This document shows positions 35,195 to 44,274 of a DNA stretch of 64,000 nucleotides, one piece after another (position 1 is the first letter of the stretch; each line of letters opens with the position of its first letter). Where the stretch lies: NCBI GenBank assembly GCA_963710725.1, contig CAVQBJ010000008.1, positions 1,116,001 through 1,180,000 on the forward strand, given 5' to 3'. The position numbers were made by a program, and so were the translations under genes. Source of the stretch: CAVQBJ01 sp963710725. GTDB taxonomy: Bacteria; Actinomycetota; Thermoleophilia; Solirubrobacterales; Solirubrobacteraceae. Under the pieces are notes generated by a model. That model was not told the origin of the DNA. It worked only from the letters and a program-made list of their open reading frames with translations, and did not search any database.

Positions 35195-36733
35195 TCAACC
35201 CGCCGGGACGAAGCGCTCGCGCGCGAACGCGCGCAGCCGGTCGATGTCCTCGCGGCGGGATTGTGAGAGGGGCACCGTGGCGTGCAGCTCGTCGAGCACG
35301 AGCGCGGTGTCGAGCGGGCGGCGCTCCTGGAGCGACCGCAGCGAGGACGCGATGATCACCTGCTCGAGCTCCGCGCCGCTGAAGCCGTCGGCCGCGCCCG
35401 CGATTCGCGCGAGGTCGAAGCGGGCGGGGTCCTGTCGGCGCAGGCGCAGGTGGATGGCCAGGATCGCGGCGCGCTCGGCCGCGTCGGGAAGGTCCACGAA
35501 GAAGATCTCGTCGAAGCGGCCCTTGCGCAGCAGCTCGGGCGGCAGCGACGAGAGGTCGTTCGCGGTCGCCACCACGAACACGTCCGAGCGCTTCTCCTGC
35601 AGCCAGGTGAGGAAGGACCCGAACAGGCGCTGGCTGAGGCCGCCGTCGGCATCCTGACTGCCCCCCGGCGCCAGTCCCTTCTCGATCTCGTCGATCCAGA
35701 GGACGACCGGCGCCATCGAGGCCGCCGTGGCCAGGGCGTGGCGCAGGTTCTTCTCGGACTCGCCGATGTACTTGTCGTACAGCCGCCCGGCGTCGAGCTT
35801 GAGCAGCGGCTGCCGCCACTCGCGGGCGATGACCTTCGCGGCCAGGGACTTGCCACACCCCTGGACGCCGACCAGCATGATCCCCTTGGGGGCGGGAAGG
35901 TTGAGCTGCGCGGCCTGGGGCGTGAACGCGAGTCGCGCCCGCTGCAGCCAGTGCTGGAGGTTGGCGAAGCCGCCGAGCGCATAGCCATTGTCGGCGACCG
36001 GGAAGTACTCGAGCAGGCTGTCGCTGCGCAGCACCCGCGCCTTCAGATCGAGGATCCGAGCGAGGTCGTCGGAGGTCAGCCGGCCGTCCTCGATCGCCAC
36101 CTGGGCCAGGGCCTGCCGCGCCTGGTTGAGCGTCAGTCCGCGCAGCGCGCTGGCGAACGCGTCGTAGTCGGTGGGCGGGAGCGCCACCTCGGCGCGGTGG
36201 TTGGCCTGCAGCGACTCGACCACCGCGGCGATCGCCTGTCGGTACTCATCGTGATCGGGCAGGCGCAGCTCATAGCGGACGACCTGGGACTCGACCTCGG
36301 CGGGAAGCTCGATCGACGCGCCGAGGAGGACGAACGTCGAGAGCCGGCTCGGCACCTCGAAGCGCTCGAGCAGCTCGCGGAAGGCGCGCGAGACCGCGGC
36401 GTCGGACAGGTGCTCGTCGAAGTCCTTCAGCACATACAGCCCCTCGACGGTCAGGCCGGCCACGGTGGCGAGCATCCGCGCGGGGTCGTCGGTGCCGTAC
36501 ATCGCCTGCGCGCCGGGCCGGCGCACGAGGCCCTGGGTGACCGTCCAGTCGAACACGGTCAACCCCGTGTCGGCGGCCAGCGCGGCGAGCTGCGCGTCGG
36601 CTCGCTCCTCCTCACCCGTCTCCATGGCGATCGCGGAATGGCGCGAGAGCACGAGCGTCTTCAGTTCGTGCACGCTGCACGGCTCGGCGAGCGGCGCGGC
36701 CGGCATCGACGCGTGGGCGGCGGAGGTATCCAT
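35195..36733 (-). CDS. Ycf46-like AAA ATPase
   Basis: A 512-residue ATPase. The N-terminal half is the degenerate AAA-like domain found in Ycf46/MoxR-unrelated family members (VLKDFDEHLSD, DYDAFASALRGLTLNQA). The second half is a complete AAA domain with Walker A GVQGCGKS, Walker B VVLWIDEIEKG, sensor-1 VVATANDLSSLP and arginine-finger region LLRKGRFDEIFF. The role in bacteria is unclear; in cyanobacteria the family has been tied to carbon metabolism. The ATG at 36733 is the best of several possible starts. It is divergent from the DUF167 gene. Confidence 0.92.
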   Translation of the reverse strand: MDTSAAHASMPAAPLAEPCSVHELKTLVLSRHSAIAMETGEEERADAQLAALAADTGLTVFDWTVTQGLVRRPGAQAMYGTDDPARMLATVAGLTVEGLYVLKDFDEHLSDAAVSRAFRELLERFEVPSRLSTFVLLGASIELPAEVESQVVRYELRLPDHDEYRQAIAAVVESLQANHRAEVALPPTDYDAFASALRGLTLNQARQALAQVAIEDGRLTSDDLARILDLKARVLRSDSLLEYFPVADNGYALGGFANLQHWLQRARLAFTPQAAQLNLPAPKGIMLVGVQGCGKSLAAKVIAREWRQPLLKLDAGRLYDKYIGESEKNLRHALATAASMAPVVLWIDEIEKGLAPGGSQDADGGLSQRLFGSFLTWLQEKRSDVFVVATANDLSSLPPELLRKGRFDEIFFVDLPDAAERAAILAIHLRLRRQDPARFDLARIAGAADGFSGAELEQVIIASSLRSLQERRPLDTALVLDELHATVPLSQSRREDIDRLRAFARERFVPAG

Positions 36734-36850
36734 GTGCAGCGTGCTTCGGCAGCTTCTCGCGGCGTCTTGAGGCGAGCGCCATGCCCGCCGGACACCGGCG
36801 ACCGAGGCGGCACTGAGAGCACGGGCTGCTTCATCATCCACCCCGGTGTG

Positions 36851-37114
36851 ATGCACGCCGAGCTCACCGTTCGCCTGCAGCCCCGCGCCCGCGCGAATGA
36901 GATCGTCGGCGAGCGCGCCGGCGCGTTGGTGGTGCGCGTGACCGCGCCGCCGCTGGACGGGCGCGCTAACGAGGCCCTGTGCGCGCTCCTCGCCAAGCGC
37001 GCCGGCGTGGCGAAGGGCAACGTGTCGATCGTGCGCGGCGCGTCCTCACGTGACAAGGTCGTCCGCGTGGAGGGCGTCGCCGCCGCGGCGCTGCGGCGCT
37101 CGCTCGGGCTCTGA
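36851..37114 (+). CDS. DUF167 (YggU-like) protein
   Basis: An 87-residue protein with the family pattern LTVRLQPRARANEIVGE, PPLDGRANEALCALLA and GASSRDKVVRVEG. YggU proteins have a solved fold but no settled function. The stop is 6 bp from the stop of the convergent AraC-type gene. Confidence 0.9.
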   Translation: MHAELTVRLQPRARANEIVGERAGALVVRVTAPPLDGRANEALCALLAKRAGVAKGNVSIVRGASSRDKVVRVEGVAAAALRRSLGL

Positions 37115-37120
37115 TCGGCG

Positions 37121-37972
37121 CTACGCGGCGAGCTCGCGCCCGGTGGGCACGAGCTCGTGGGCGGACACGCCACCGCCGGCGGGCAGCAGGCGGCTGACGT
37201 AGTCGGTGGGCGTGGTGCCGGCGAACGCGCGGAAGTCGCGGTTGAGGTGGGACTGGTCGGCATAGCCGCAGCGGTACGCCGCCGCGGCGAGCGTGTCGTA
37301 CCCGCCGTCGGACCCGAGCAACTCGATGACGCGTTCGAAGCGCAGGATGCGAGCCACCGCCTTCGGCGCGAGGCCGACCTCGCCGGCGAAGCGCACCGAC
37401 AGGTGGCGACGGCTCCAACCGGTCTCGTGGGCGAGCGCCGCGATCGGCACCCGCCCGCCCGTCTCTCGCAGCCGCGACCAGGCATGCGCGATCTCGCCGG
37501 CCACCGCGGGCGAGCGATCGAGGCGGCGCAGCAACAGCCGATCGAGCAGGGCAAAGCGCGCCGGCCAGCCCTCGGCCTCCCACAGGCGTTCGCGGGCGGC
37601 CTCGACGTCGTCGAGCAGCTCGGCCATCGGCACGACGCGGCCGGCGATCTCGGCGAGCGGTCGACCGAGCAGGCGCCGCGCGCCGAGCAGCGTCACATCG
37701 ATCTGGATCCCGTGCTGCTCGCCGTCGTGCTCGGTCACGGTCGAGCGGTCGGTGAGACCCGCGACGAACGAGCGATGGCGCACGCCGTCGACGCGGATCG
37801 GCGGTCCGAAGCTGAGGATGATCGGGATGTACGTGCAGGCGACCTCGAGACGAGCGAGCGGTCCCGCCGTGTGCTCGACGTAGCCGACGTAGGAGCGCAC
37901 GACGCCGCTCAACCGCGGGTCGGGAACGCCGCGCGCCTGCTCATGAACGCCGAGCGCCTGGTCGCTGGGCAT
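37121..37972 (-). CDS. AraC-family transcriptional regulator
   Basis: A 283-residue regulator. The C-terminal DNA-binding region has the two AraC helix-turn-helix motifs: IAALAHETGWSRRHLSVRF and the conserved second one with AYRCGYADQSHLNRDFRAFAG-T-P. The N-terminal ligand domain is of the unassigned type with FGPPIRVDG and FVAGLTDR. It is divergent from the alpha/beta-hydrolase gene (263 bp between starts), a likely target. Confidence 0.92.
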   Translation of the reverse strand: MPSDQALGVHEQARGVPDPRLSGVVRSYVGYVEHTAGPLARLEVACTYIPIILSFGPPIRVDGVRHRSFVAGLTDRSTVTEHDGEQHGIQIDVTLLGARRLLGRPLAEIAGRVVPMAELLDDVEAARERLWEAEGWPARFALLDRLLLRRLDRSPAVAGEIAHAWSRLRETGGRVPIAALAHETGWSRRHLSVRFAGEVGLAPKAVARILRFERVIELLGSDGGYDTLAAAAYRCGYADQSHLNRDFRAFAGTTPTDYVSRLLPAGGGVSAHELVPTGRELAA

Positions 37973-38235
37973 GGCCTGCAGCGTAACTCCCGCGAGGGCG
38001 CGCCGAGAAGTCGCACGCTGGTGGCCCGCGCTCGCCGCGACGGTGATAGGTTCAGGCCAGCGACTCACCGGAGGGGTATCACGGCTGCGCCAAGGCGTCG
38101 TGGAGAAGGTACCGACGGTCGACTGCCGCGGGGTGGTCGGACCGTCCTTGCTCGCCGTCGCGGGCCGAGACCCACCGGTCACATCTGCGGGGCCGGCGCC
38201 CGTCGACCCCGGCGACGACAACGCAAGGAGCCACC

Positions 38236-39075
38236 ATGACAGCGGACTCGCCCGGCGCCGGCGCGCCGGACACGATCGTGCTCATCCACGGCCTGTGGAT
38301 GAACTCGCTCAGCTGGGAGAACTGGGTCGCGCGCTACAGCGAGCGTGGCTATAAGGTCATCGCCCGGGACTGGCCCGGGATGCCCGACGACATCGAGGAG
38401 CTCCGTCGCGATCCTTCGCCGCTCAGCGACATCGGGATCGCCGAGGTCGTCGACCACTACGCCACGATCATCGGCGAGCTCGACACTCCGCCGATCATCA
38501 TGGGTCACTCCTTCGGCGGCGCGTTCACCGAGGTGCTGCTCGACCAGGGGCTCGGCGCCGCCGGCGTGGCGATCGACGCCGCCTCGGTACGCGGGATCAC
38601 GAAGCTGCCCTTCTCGACGTTGCGCTCGTCGTGGTCGGGGCTCCACAACCCGGCCAATCGCCACCGGCCGATCTCGCTCAACCCGTCGCAGTTCCACTAC
38701 GCCTTTGCGAACACGGTCAGCGAGGAGGAGTCCCAGCAGATCTGGGAGCGCTACGCGGTTCCGGGACCCGGGCGCGTCCTGTTCGAGGGCGTCGTCGCGA
38801 ACTTCAACCCCCACTCGCCGCTCAAGGTCGACTTCAAGAACGATGCCCGCGCGCCGCTGCTCATCATCGCCGGCGGCAGCGACCACGTGATCCCGGCCGC
38901 GGTCGACAAGCAGGCGTTCAAGCGCTTCGAGCGGTCGAATGCGATCACCGAGTACAAGGAGTTCCCGGGGCGCTCGCACTACACGGTCGGACAGGAGGGC
39001 TGGGAGGAGGTCGCCGACTACGCGCTCGACTGGGCGGTCGAGAAGGCCTCGGCGGGCGTCGGCGCGACGTCCTGA
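38236..39075 (+). CDS. Alpha/beta-hydrolase
   Basis: A 279-residue hydrolase with oxyanion motif IHGLWM and nucleophile Ser92 in GHSFGG; likely Asp in GGSDHVIP and His in GRSHYTV complete the triad. It resembles non-haem chloroperoxidase/esterase-type hydrolases; the substrate is unknown. AAGGAG lies 9 bp before the ATG. It is divergent from the AraC-type regulator. Confidence 0.92.
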   Translation: MTADSPGAGAPDTIVLIHGLWMNSLSWENWVARYSERGYKVIARDWPGMPDDIEELRRDPSPLSDIGIAEVVDHYATIIGELDTPPIIMGHSFGGAFTEVLLDQGLGAAGVAIDAASVRGITKLPFSTLRSSWSGLHNPANRHRPISLNPSQFHYAFANTVSEEESQQIWERYAVPGPGRVLFEGVVANFNPHSPLKVDFKNDARAPLLIIAGGSDHVIPAAVDKQAFKRFERSNAITEYKEFPGRSHYTVGQEGWEEVADYALDWAVEKASAGVGATS

Positions 39076-39093
39076 GCGCCGCGGGTCTGGGGA

Positions 39094-39158
39094 GCGGGGG
39101 CAGGTCAGCGCCGTCGGCGGGTGCACCCGGCGAGGGTCACGGCGCGACCTGCCCCCGC
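39094..39158 (+). terminator. 13-bp inverted repeat after the hydrolase gene
   Basis: GCGGGGGCAGGTC (39094-39106) is exactly repeated in inverted form at 39146-39158, with a 39-nt loop that has internal pairing. It starts 18 bp after the hydrolase stop. No gene is seen in the rest of 39076-39343. Confidence 0.5.
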
Positions 39159-39343
39159 GGAGGGCCACCGCCTCCGCCGAGCCCGGCACGGCGCGGGGGC
39201 GGCGAGTCGGCAGTGAGCGCCCATCCGCGTGAGCCTAGGGCGGCCGGCCGATGTTCAAGGGTGACCCGCCGCGCGGCTTCCATATGCTCGCTCGCAGTGT
39301 CGCTCGCGTTGGGCGGGTGCGTGTCGAGACAAGGGTGGAAGAC

Positions 39344-39655
39344 ATGCGGTTTCGCCGGCAGGTGGTCGCGCTGTTGGTCGTGGTGTTGTCGGGGGGGTTT
39401 GCCGCTGCGGCGCGGGCGGTGACGCCGGGTTGGGAGTGTGTGCCCACCACGGCGGGTCAGGCGGTGACGTCGGGGGGACGGGCGGGGCGCCGAGTTGCGC
39501 GTCGGGGACGCCGGTGTTAGCGCCGACATATGTGAGCTCGGGAGTTGGCGGTAAGCCGACGGTGGAGTTCTCAACGGTGAATGTGCAGGTGGTCAACGGG
39601 TCGGGGTCGGAGAGCACGCTCAACGGCGAGGGGAATCTGGTCGTGGGCTATGACG
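39344..39655 (+). pseudogene. Broken gene for a secreted protein (signal peptide plus N-terminal fragment)
   Basis: A signal peptide (VVALLVVVLSGGFAAAARA) and ECVPTTAGQAVTSGG read in one frame, then the sequence continues in the -1 frame as GGTGGAPSCASGTPVLAPTY and FSTVNVQVVNGSGSESTLNG, ending at NLVVGYD. The shift lies at a G6 run (39472-39477). After about 39655 all similarity to a coding sequence stops, so the 3' part is missing. The retained part looks like the beginning of a long secreted repeat protein. Confidence 0.6.
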
Positions 39656-39660
39656 GGGCG

Positions 39661-39745
39661 CCCGTTCTCATGCGCTCGCGATGCGAGTCGGAGAGCACGG
39701 CCGTCCCCGCCCGTTGTCATGCGGTCGCGATGCGAGCCGGAGCGC
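39661..39745 (+). repeat. 49-bp direct duplication
   Basis: CCCGTTCTCATGCGCTCGCG at 39661 recurs with three changes at 39710. Each unit contains CTCGC-GAT-GCGAG-type pairing. It lies exactly where the broken secreted-protein gene loses its coding sequence. Confidence 0.6.
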
Positions 39746-39766
39746 GCGGCCGATACGCCCGGGTGA

Positions 39767-40028
39767 TCAGCGCAGCCGCAGGACGCCGGACTCGTACGCG
39801 CGCCGCAGGCAGCGGCGTCGCGCGTCGGCGGCCCTCGGCGCTGAACACGACGGTGCCGGAGTCGGTCACGAGCTGCCACCCCGACCCGCGTGGGGCGAGC
39901 GAAAGCGTCTCGTTCGTCTCGCGCGCCACGCGGGTCGGCGACCACATGAGCTGGCGGGTCCGGATGCGCGGGGCGGGGGTGCGATGCGCGCGGTGGGCCG
40001 GCAGCTGGGGGGCGGTCGTGGTGGTCAT
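39767..40028 (-). pseudogene. Small DUF2188-like gene with a frameshift
   Basis: The start MTTTTAPQLPAHRAH leads to MWSPTRVARETNETL, WQLVTDSGTVVFSAEG in one frame. Shifting by one base near 39830 (within GAGGGCC) gives AADARRRCLRRAYESGVLRL and a stop at 39767, a natural end for small actinobacterial proteins of the kind W-V-G-VVFSAEA-DARRRCL-A-GVL. In the unshifted frame the tail is Arg/Pro-rich nonsense. Either an extra G in the sequence or a real mutation. Function unknown. Confidence 0.5.
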
Positions 40029-40084
40029 GGCTGCAGTGTGGGACGCGGATCTGAATCCTCGATGAGCGGATGCTGAGAGGTTCC

Positions 40085-40960
40085 TCAGCTCGCCCCGCGC
40101 GGCAGCCAGCTGAAGCGCCGGGCCGCGAAGACGGCAGCCGCGGCTCCCCAGGCGGCAAGCACGAGCAGGTCGGTCGGGGCGAGCGCCGCCGAGAAGGACG
40201 TTCGCACCGACGCGAGGTGCGCCGCCGCCGCGAGATGCTCGATCGGGAACACCGAGCCGATCGAGCGCAGCGTGGAGGGCAGGTTCGCGGTGGCGATCCA
40301 CACGCCCGAGATGAAGTACAGCGGCAGCGTCGTGGCCTGCACGATCGGCTGGGCCGCCTCGGGCGAGCCGATCAGCCCGGCCACGGCGTAGCCGATGCAG
40401 GCGAGCGCGAGCGTGCCGACGACGACGGCGAGCCCCATCGCGGCGATCGCGCCGGCGCCGAACGTGACGCTCCAGCCGATGCGGGCGACGACGAGCAGCA
40501 ACACCGACATCAGCACGGCGATCACCAGCGTCGACAGCGCCTGGCCGCCGACGAGCACCCAACCGGGCGCCGGCGTCGCGCGACGGCGCTTGAGGATGCC
40601 CGACTCGCGCGCGGTGGTGACGACCTGGACGAGATTGGCATAGGCGGCGCTGACGATCGACAGCGACAGGATCCCCGGCACGAAGAAGCGCGTCAGGTGG
40701 ACGCGCACGCCGTCGACGACGGTCCAGCCGTTACCGAACACGCCGGCGAAGATCACGAGCAGCAGGATCGGGAAGACGAAGGTGAAGAAGCGAGCGCGGG
40801 GATTGCGCGCGCTGGCCAGCAGATCGAAGCGGACCTGGTGGAGGAGCAGCGCGAGCGGCCCGCGAGCGGCCGCCGACGAGCGCTCGCTGGCCGAGGCGGC
40901 GGATGCGGCCGCCGCGTCACGGCGGCGACGCCACATCTTGTACAGGCGGTACATGATCAT
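40085..40960 (-). CDS. ABC-2 type transporter permease
   Basis: A 291-residue membrane protein with six or so helices. A cytoplasmic Arg/Ala-rich N-terminus (about 1-40) precedes the first. Conserved ABC-2 stretches are visible: RNPRARFFTFVFPILLLVIF, RESGILKRRRATP and PLYFISGVWIATANLP. Its ATG overlaps the stop of the ATPase gene (ATGA at 40957-40960). With it, it forms an exporter of the type often controlled by the neighbouring two-component system. Confidence 0.93.
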   Translation of the reverse strand: MIMYRLYKMWRRRRDAAAASAASASERSSAAARGPLALLLHQVRFDLLASARNPRARFFTFVFPILLLVIFAGVFGNGWTVVDGVRVHLTRFFVPGILSLSIVSAAYANLVQVVTTARESGILKRRRATPAPGWVLVGGQALSTLVIAVLMSVLLLVVARIGWSVTFGAGAIAAMGLAVVVGTLALACIGYAVAGLIGSPEAAQPIVQATTLPLYFISGVWIATANLPSTLRSIGSVFPIEHLAAAAHLASVRTSFSAALAPTDLLVLAAWGAAAAVFAARRFSWLPRGAS

Positions 40961-41949
40961 CGGGACACGCTCCCAGAGTCGTGGTGGTCGGTGAGGCGCA
41001 GGTAGATGTCCTCGAGCGTCGGGCGACGGACCTCGAGGTCGTCGAGGTCGACCTGGAGGTCCAGGGCCCAGCTCGAGAGCGCGTGCAGGTCGACGGCGAC
41101 GTGCTCGCTGGCGATCGTCACGCGGCCGGAGCGCTGCGGGCCGGCGCCCTCCCGCAGCGGCACCGGAAGGTCGTCGACCGTCCACCCCGGCGGCAGATCG
41201 AACGAGATGAGGGCCGCTGCGCGATCGCGGTCGCCGAGCGTCTGCGGCGTGCCTTGCGCGACGATGCGCCCGCCCGAGACGACGGCGATGCGATCGGCGA
41301 GGCGCTCGGCCTCCTCCATGTAGTGGGTGGTGAGCAGGACCGTCTTGCCGAGCTCGCGCAGGCCGTCGATGACCTCCCAGGCCGCCCGGCGGGCCGACGG
41401 GTCGAAGCCCGTGGTCGGCTCGTCGAGGAAGATGAGCTCGGGGTCGCCGACGAGCGCGAGCGCGACATCCAGGCGCCGGCGCTGGCCACCCGAGAGCGTT
41501 TGCGCGCGCTCGCCGGCCTGGTCGAGCAGGTCCACGAGTGCGAGCGTGGCATCGACCGGACGCGGAGCGCGGTAGTAGCCGGCGTACAGCTGCAGGCACT
41601 CGCGCACCGTCAATCCGGGCTCGGGCGCGGACTCCTGCAGGACGATGCCCAGGCGGGCTCGCCAGTCGGCGCCCGCGCCCCAGGGCTCGGCCCCCAGCAC
41701 GCGCACGTCGCCCGAGGTCGGCTCGCGGAAGCCCGCGAGGATCTCGACCGTCGTCGTCTTGCCGGCACCGTTCGGCCCGAGGAACGCGAAGATCTCCCCG
41801 CGAGCCACGTCGAGGTCGAGGCCGCGCACGGCCTCGTGGTCGCCGTACTGCTTGTGCAGGTCACGCACCGAGATGGCGAGGTCGGTGCGAGGGTCTGTGT
41901 CGGCCGCCACACGCTCGGCGAGGGCGACGTCATGTGAGGTGGTGAGCAT
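40957..41949 (-). CDS. ABC transporter ATP-binding protein
   Basis: A 330-residue ATPase: Walker A GPNGAGKTTT, signature LSGGQRRRLDVA, Walker B LIFLDEPTTGFDP and switch His in TTHYMEEA. A C-terminal accessory region follows, as in DrrA/CcmA-like proteins. The ATG at 41949 is preferred; an in-frame ATG at 41985 is also possible. The gene is divergent from the histidine kinase gene with 145 bp between starts. Confidence 0.93.
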   Translation of the reverse strand: MLTTSHDVALAERVAADTDPRTDLAISVRDLHKQYGDHEAVRGLDLDVARGEIFAFLGPNGAGKTTTVEILAGFREPTSGDVRVLGAEPWGAGADWRARLGIVLQESAPEPGLTVRECLQLYAGYYRAPRPVDATLALVDLLDQAGERAQTLSGGQRRRLDVALALVGDPELIFLDEPTTGFDPSARRAAWEVIDGLRELGKTVLLTTHYMEEAERLADRIAVVSGGRIVAQGTPQTLGDRDRAAALISFDLPPGWTVDDLPVPLREGAGPQRSGRVTIASEHVAVDLHALSSWALDLQVDLDDLEVRRPTLEDIYLRLTDHHDSGSVSR

Positions 41950-42017
41950 GGCCGGAACGCTAGGCTCGGCCGCGCCGGTCGTCATCGGCGCCCGGACCGA
42001 ACTTCGCTCTCCGCCCA

Positions 42018-42049
42018 CGGGTGGAGAAGCGGCGCCGGAAGTCCACCCG
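42018..42049. promoter_or_regulatory. Inverted repeat between divergent exporter and kinase genes
   Basis: CGGGTGGA (42018-42025) and TCCACCCG (42042-42049) form a perfect inverted repeat, 16 bp apart. It lies in the 145-bp divergent gap and is a candidate site for the response regulator encoded at 43277, controlling both operons. No direct support beyond symmetry and position. Confidence 0.4.
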
Positions 42050-42094
42050 CAAGCCGATGACACCGGCGCCTCTCCCGCCTATCGTTTGCCAACG

Positions 42095-43280
42095 ATGCTG
42101 TGGCGTAACGCCGTCGATCTGTTCACACGCAGCGGAGGCTGGATGGGCTCGAACGATCGTGCGCCGGTCGAGATCGTCGTGCTCCGGGCGATCGGCGCGT
42201 CGTTCCTCGGCCTCATGATCGTCGCGACGGTGGCGACGGCTCCGTCGCCCTCGCCGCATGGGCACGGCCTGCTCGTGAGCCTCGGCCTGGTCACGGTCGC
42301 GTTCGGCGTGTTCGGCGCCAGCCCGCGCAAGGAGCTCTCACAGGAGCGGCGCATCGCCGCGCTCCTGGCGATCGCACTCGGCGGCGCGCTGCTCATGTAC
42401 GCCCAACCCCACGGCATCTGGGAGGCGGCGCCCTACTACATCGCGATCGTGGCGGCGATGCGCCTCGAGCGCCGCACGGGCGCGATCACGGTGCTCGTGT
42501 GCGTCGTGCCGTTCGTCGTCGTGGCGGTGATCACCGGCAACAGCGGCGGCGTCGGCGGAGCGCTCGCCGGCGCCGTGCCCTGGTACTTCATCATGCGCCT
42601 GCTGAGCAGCATGCGCGAGAAGCACAACGAGCTGCTCGCCTCCCGGGAGGCCGAGGCCCGCGCCGCCGCCATCGCCGCGCGCGGGCGCTTGGCCCGCGAG
42701 ATGCACGACGTGCTCGCGCACTCGCTCTCGGCCCTCGCGCTGCAGCTCGAGTCCACGCGGCTGCTCGCGCACGATCGCGGCGTCGACCCCGAGGTGGCGC
42801 GGGCGATCGACCAGGCCCACCACCTCGCCGCCGGCGGCCTGGAGGAGGCGCGCCAGGCGATCGCCACGACGCGCGGGGAGAAGCTGCCCGGGCCCGAGCG
42901 GCTGGAGGGCGCTCGCGCGCTCCTTCGAGGAGCAGAGCGGTCTGCCGGTCAGCGTCGAGGTTCACGGCACGCCCCGTGAGCTGCCGCCGGACGCCCGTCT
43001 GGCTCTGTACCGCACGGCTCAGGAGGCACTCACGAACGTGCGGCGGCATTCACTGGCCGACCGCGTGGTCGTGCGGTTGGAGTACGACGAGGGTGCGACG
43101 AGCCTTTCCATAGAAGATCACGGGGCCCACGGGGTGCCGGCGGCCGTCGGCGCGCCGGCCGGGCCGGGCGGCTACGGCCTGACCGGGATGCGCGAGCGCG
43201 CCGAGCTGCTCGGTGGGCACCTGCTGGCCGAGCCGACCGACGACGGCTTTCGCGTGCGGCTGTGGCTGCCAGCGACATGA
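42095..43280 (+). CDS. NarL/LiaS-type sensor histidine kinase (frameshifted)
   Basis: About five membrane helices (residues 30-165) precede a HisKA_3 dimerisation domain with the phosphoacceptor His204 in REMHDVLAHSLSAL. The ATPase domain is read in the +1 frame beyond a GGG run (42907-42909): there the sequence gives ALARSFEEQSGLPVSVEVHG, LYRTAQEALTNVRRHS and GYGLTGMRERAELLGG, with N- and G-boxes intact. Unshifted, the frame ends at 42979 without the ATPase domain. One extra G in the sequence would explain it, as would a real inactivating mutation. The stop overlaps the response-regulator start (ATGA). Confidence 0.85.
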
Positions 43281-43954
43281 GCGGGGACGGGGCGCCCCTG
43301 CGCGTGCTGCTCGCCGACGACCAGCGGCTCGTGCGCGAGAGCCTCGCGACGATGCTGGGGCTCCTCGGCGGGATCGAGCTCGTGGCCACCGCGTCGGACG
43401 GCGAGGAGGCGGTCCGCCTCGCCATCGAGCACGCGCCCGACGTCGCGCTCATGGACCTGCGCATGCCGCGCGTCGACGGGATCGAGGCGACGCGGCGTCT
43501 GCGCGCGAGCGCTCCGGCGGTGCGCGTGATCGCGCTGACGACGTTCGCCGACGACGAGAGCGTGCTCGGGGCCTTGCGAGCCGGCGCTCGCGGATATCTG
43601 ACCAAGGATGCCGGGGCCGAGGACATCCGCCGCGCACTCTTCGCCGTGGCGAGTGGCGAGGCCGCTCTCGATCCGGCCGTGCAGCATCACGTCGTCGCCG
43701 CGCTCGCCGGTGACGGCGCGACGAGCGAGCCGAGCGCGGAGGCGCTGCCCGACGGACTGACGCCACGTGAGGCCGAGGTGCTCTCGCTCATCGCGCAGGG
43801 GCTGACCAACCAGGAGATCGCCGAACGCCTCTTCGTCAGCCCGACGACGGTCAAGTCACACGTCAATCACCTGTTCGCCAAGACCGGGGTGCGCGATCGG
43901 GCGCAGGCGGTGACGTACGCGTTCCGCGCCGGGTTGGCCGAGCCACAGGGGTAG
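43277..43954 (+). CDS. NarL/LuxR-family response regulator
   Basis: A 225-residue protein. The receiver domain (1-120) has DD near residue 13, phosphoacceptor Asp60 in ALMDLRMP, and a late Lys in TKDAG. The C-terminal LuxR-type HTH (about 155-215) shows LTPREAEVLSLIAQGLTNQEIA and VKSHVNHLFAKTGV. It is coupled to the histidine kinase gene and probably regulates the divergent ABC exporter. Confidence 0.94.
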   Translation: MSGDGAPLRVLLADDQRLVRESLATMLGLLGGIELVATASDGEEAVRLAIEHAPDVALMDLRMPRVDGIEATRRLRASAPAVRVIALTTFADDESVLGALRAGARGYLTKDAGAEDIRRALFAVASGEAALDPAVQHHVVAALAGDGATSEPSAEALPDGLTPREAEVLSLIAQGLTNQEIAERLFVSPTTVKSHVNHLFAKTGVRDRAQAVTYAFRAGLAEPQG

Positions 43955-43965
43955 GGTGTGGGCCG

Positions 43966-44219
43966 ATGGGATCGGTGCTCATCACCGGGGCCAGTCGCGG
44001 CATCGGCCGGGCGCCTACAACGCGTCGAAGTTCGCGATCGAGGCGCTTTGCCGACGCGCTGCGCGTCGAGCTGTGTCCTTGGAAGCTGGCGGTCATCCTT
44101 GTCGAGCCCGGGGCCACGGACACCGACATGTGGCGCGGAGCGCTCGACGTGCACGCGCCGCGATGACGCCGACCGTCGTGCTCGACGCGGTGCTGGCGCG
44201 GGCGAGCGGGGCGCGCTGA
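43966..44219 (+). pseudogene. Short-chain dehydrogenase/reductase remnant with internal deletion
   Basis: The fragment starts MGSVLITGASRGIGRA, the nucleotide-binding start of an SDR, and then jumps directly to the catalytic YNASKFAIEAL segment, read in another frame. It returns to the first frame for ADALRVELCPWKLAVILVEP and GATDTDMW. Roughly 130 residues between the cofactor loop and the catalytic Tyr are missing, so this cannot encode a working enzyme. The end carries PTVVLDAVLARA in a third frame. Confidence 0.8.
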
Positions 44220-44238
44220 CCGGGCCCCCGGCCATTGC

Positions 44239-44255
44239 CTAGCTAGGCTAGCTAG
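44239..44255 (+). promoter_or_regulatory. Palindrome upstream of the antitoxin gene
   Basis: CTAGCTAGGCTAGCTAG is a perfect 8-1-8 palindrome in a sequence otherwise of very high GC, 19 bp before the antitoxin GTG. It overlaps the expected promoter and fits an operator for autorepression by the toxin-antitoxin complex. TAG-rich sites are rare in this DNA. Confidence 0.65.
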
Positions 44256-44274
44256 ATTGTGATACGCTGCGGTC

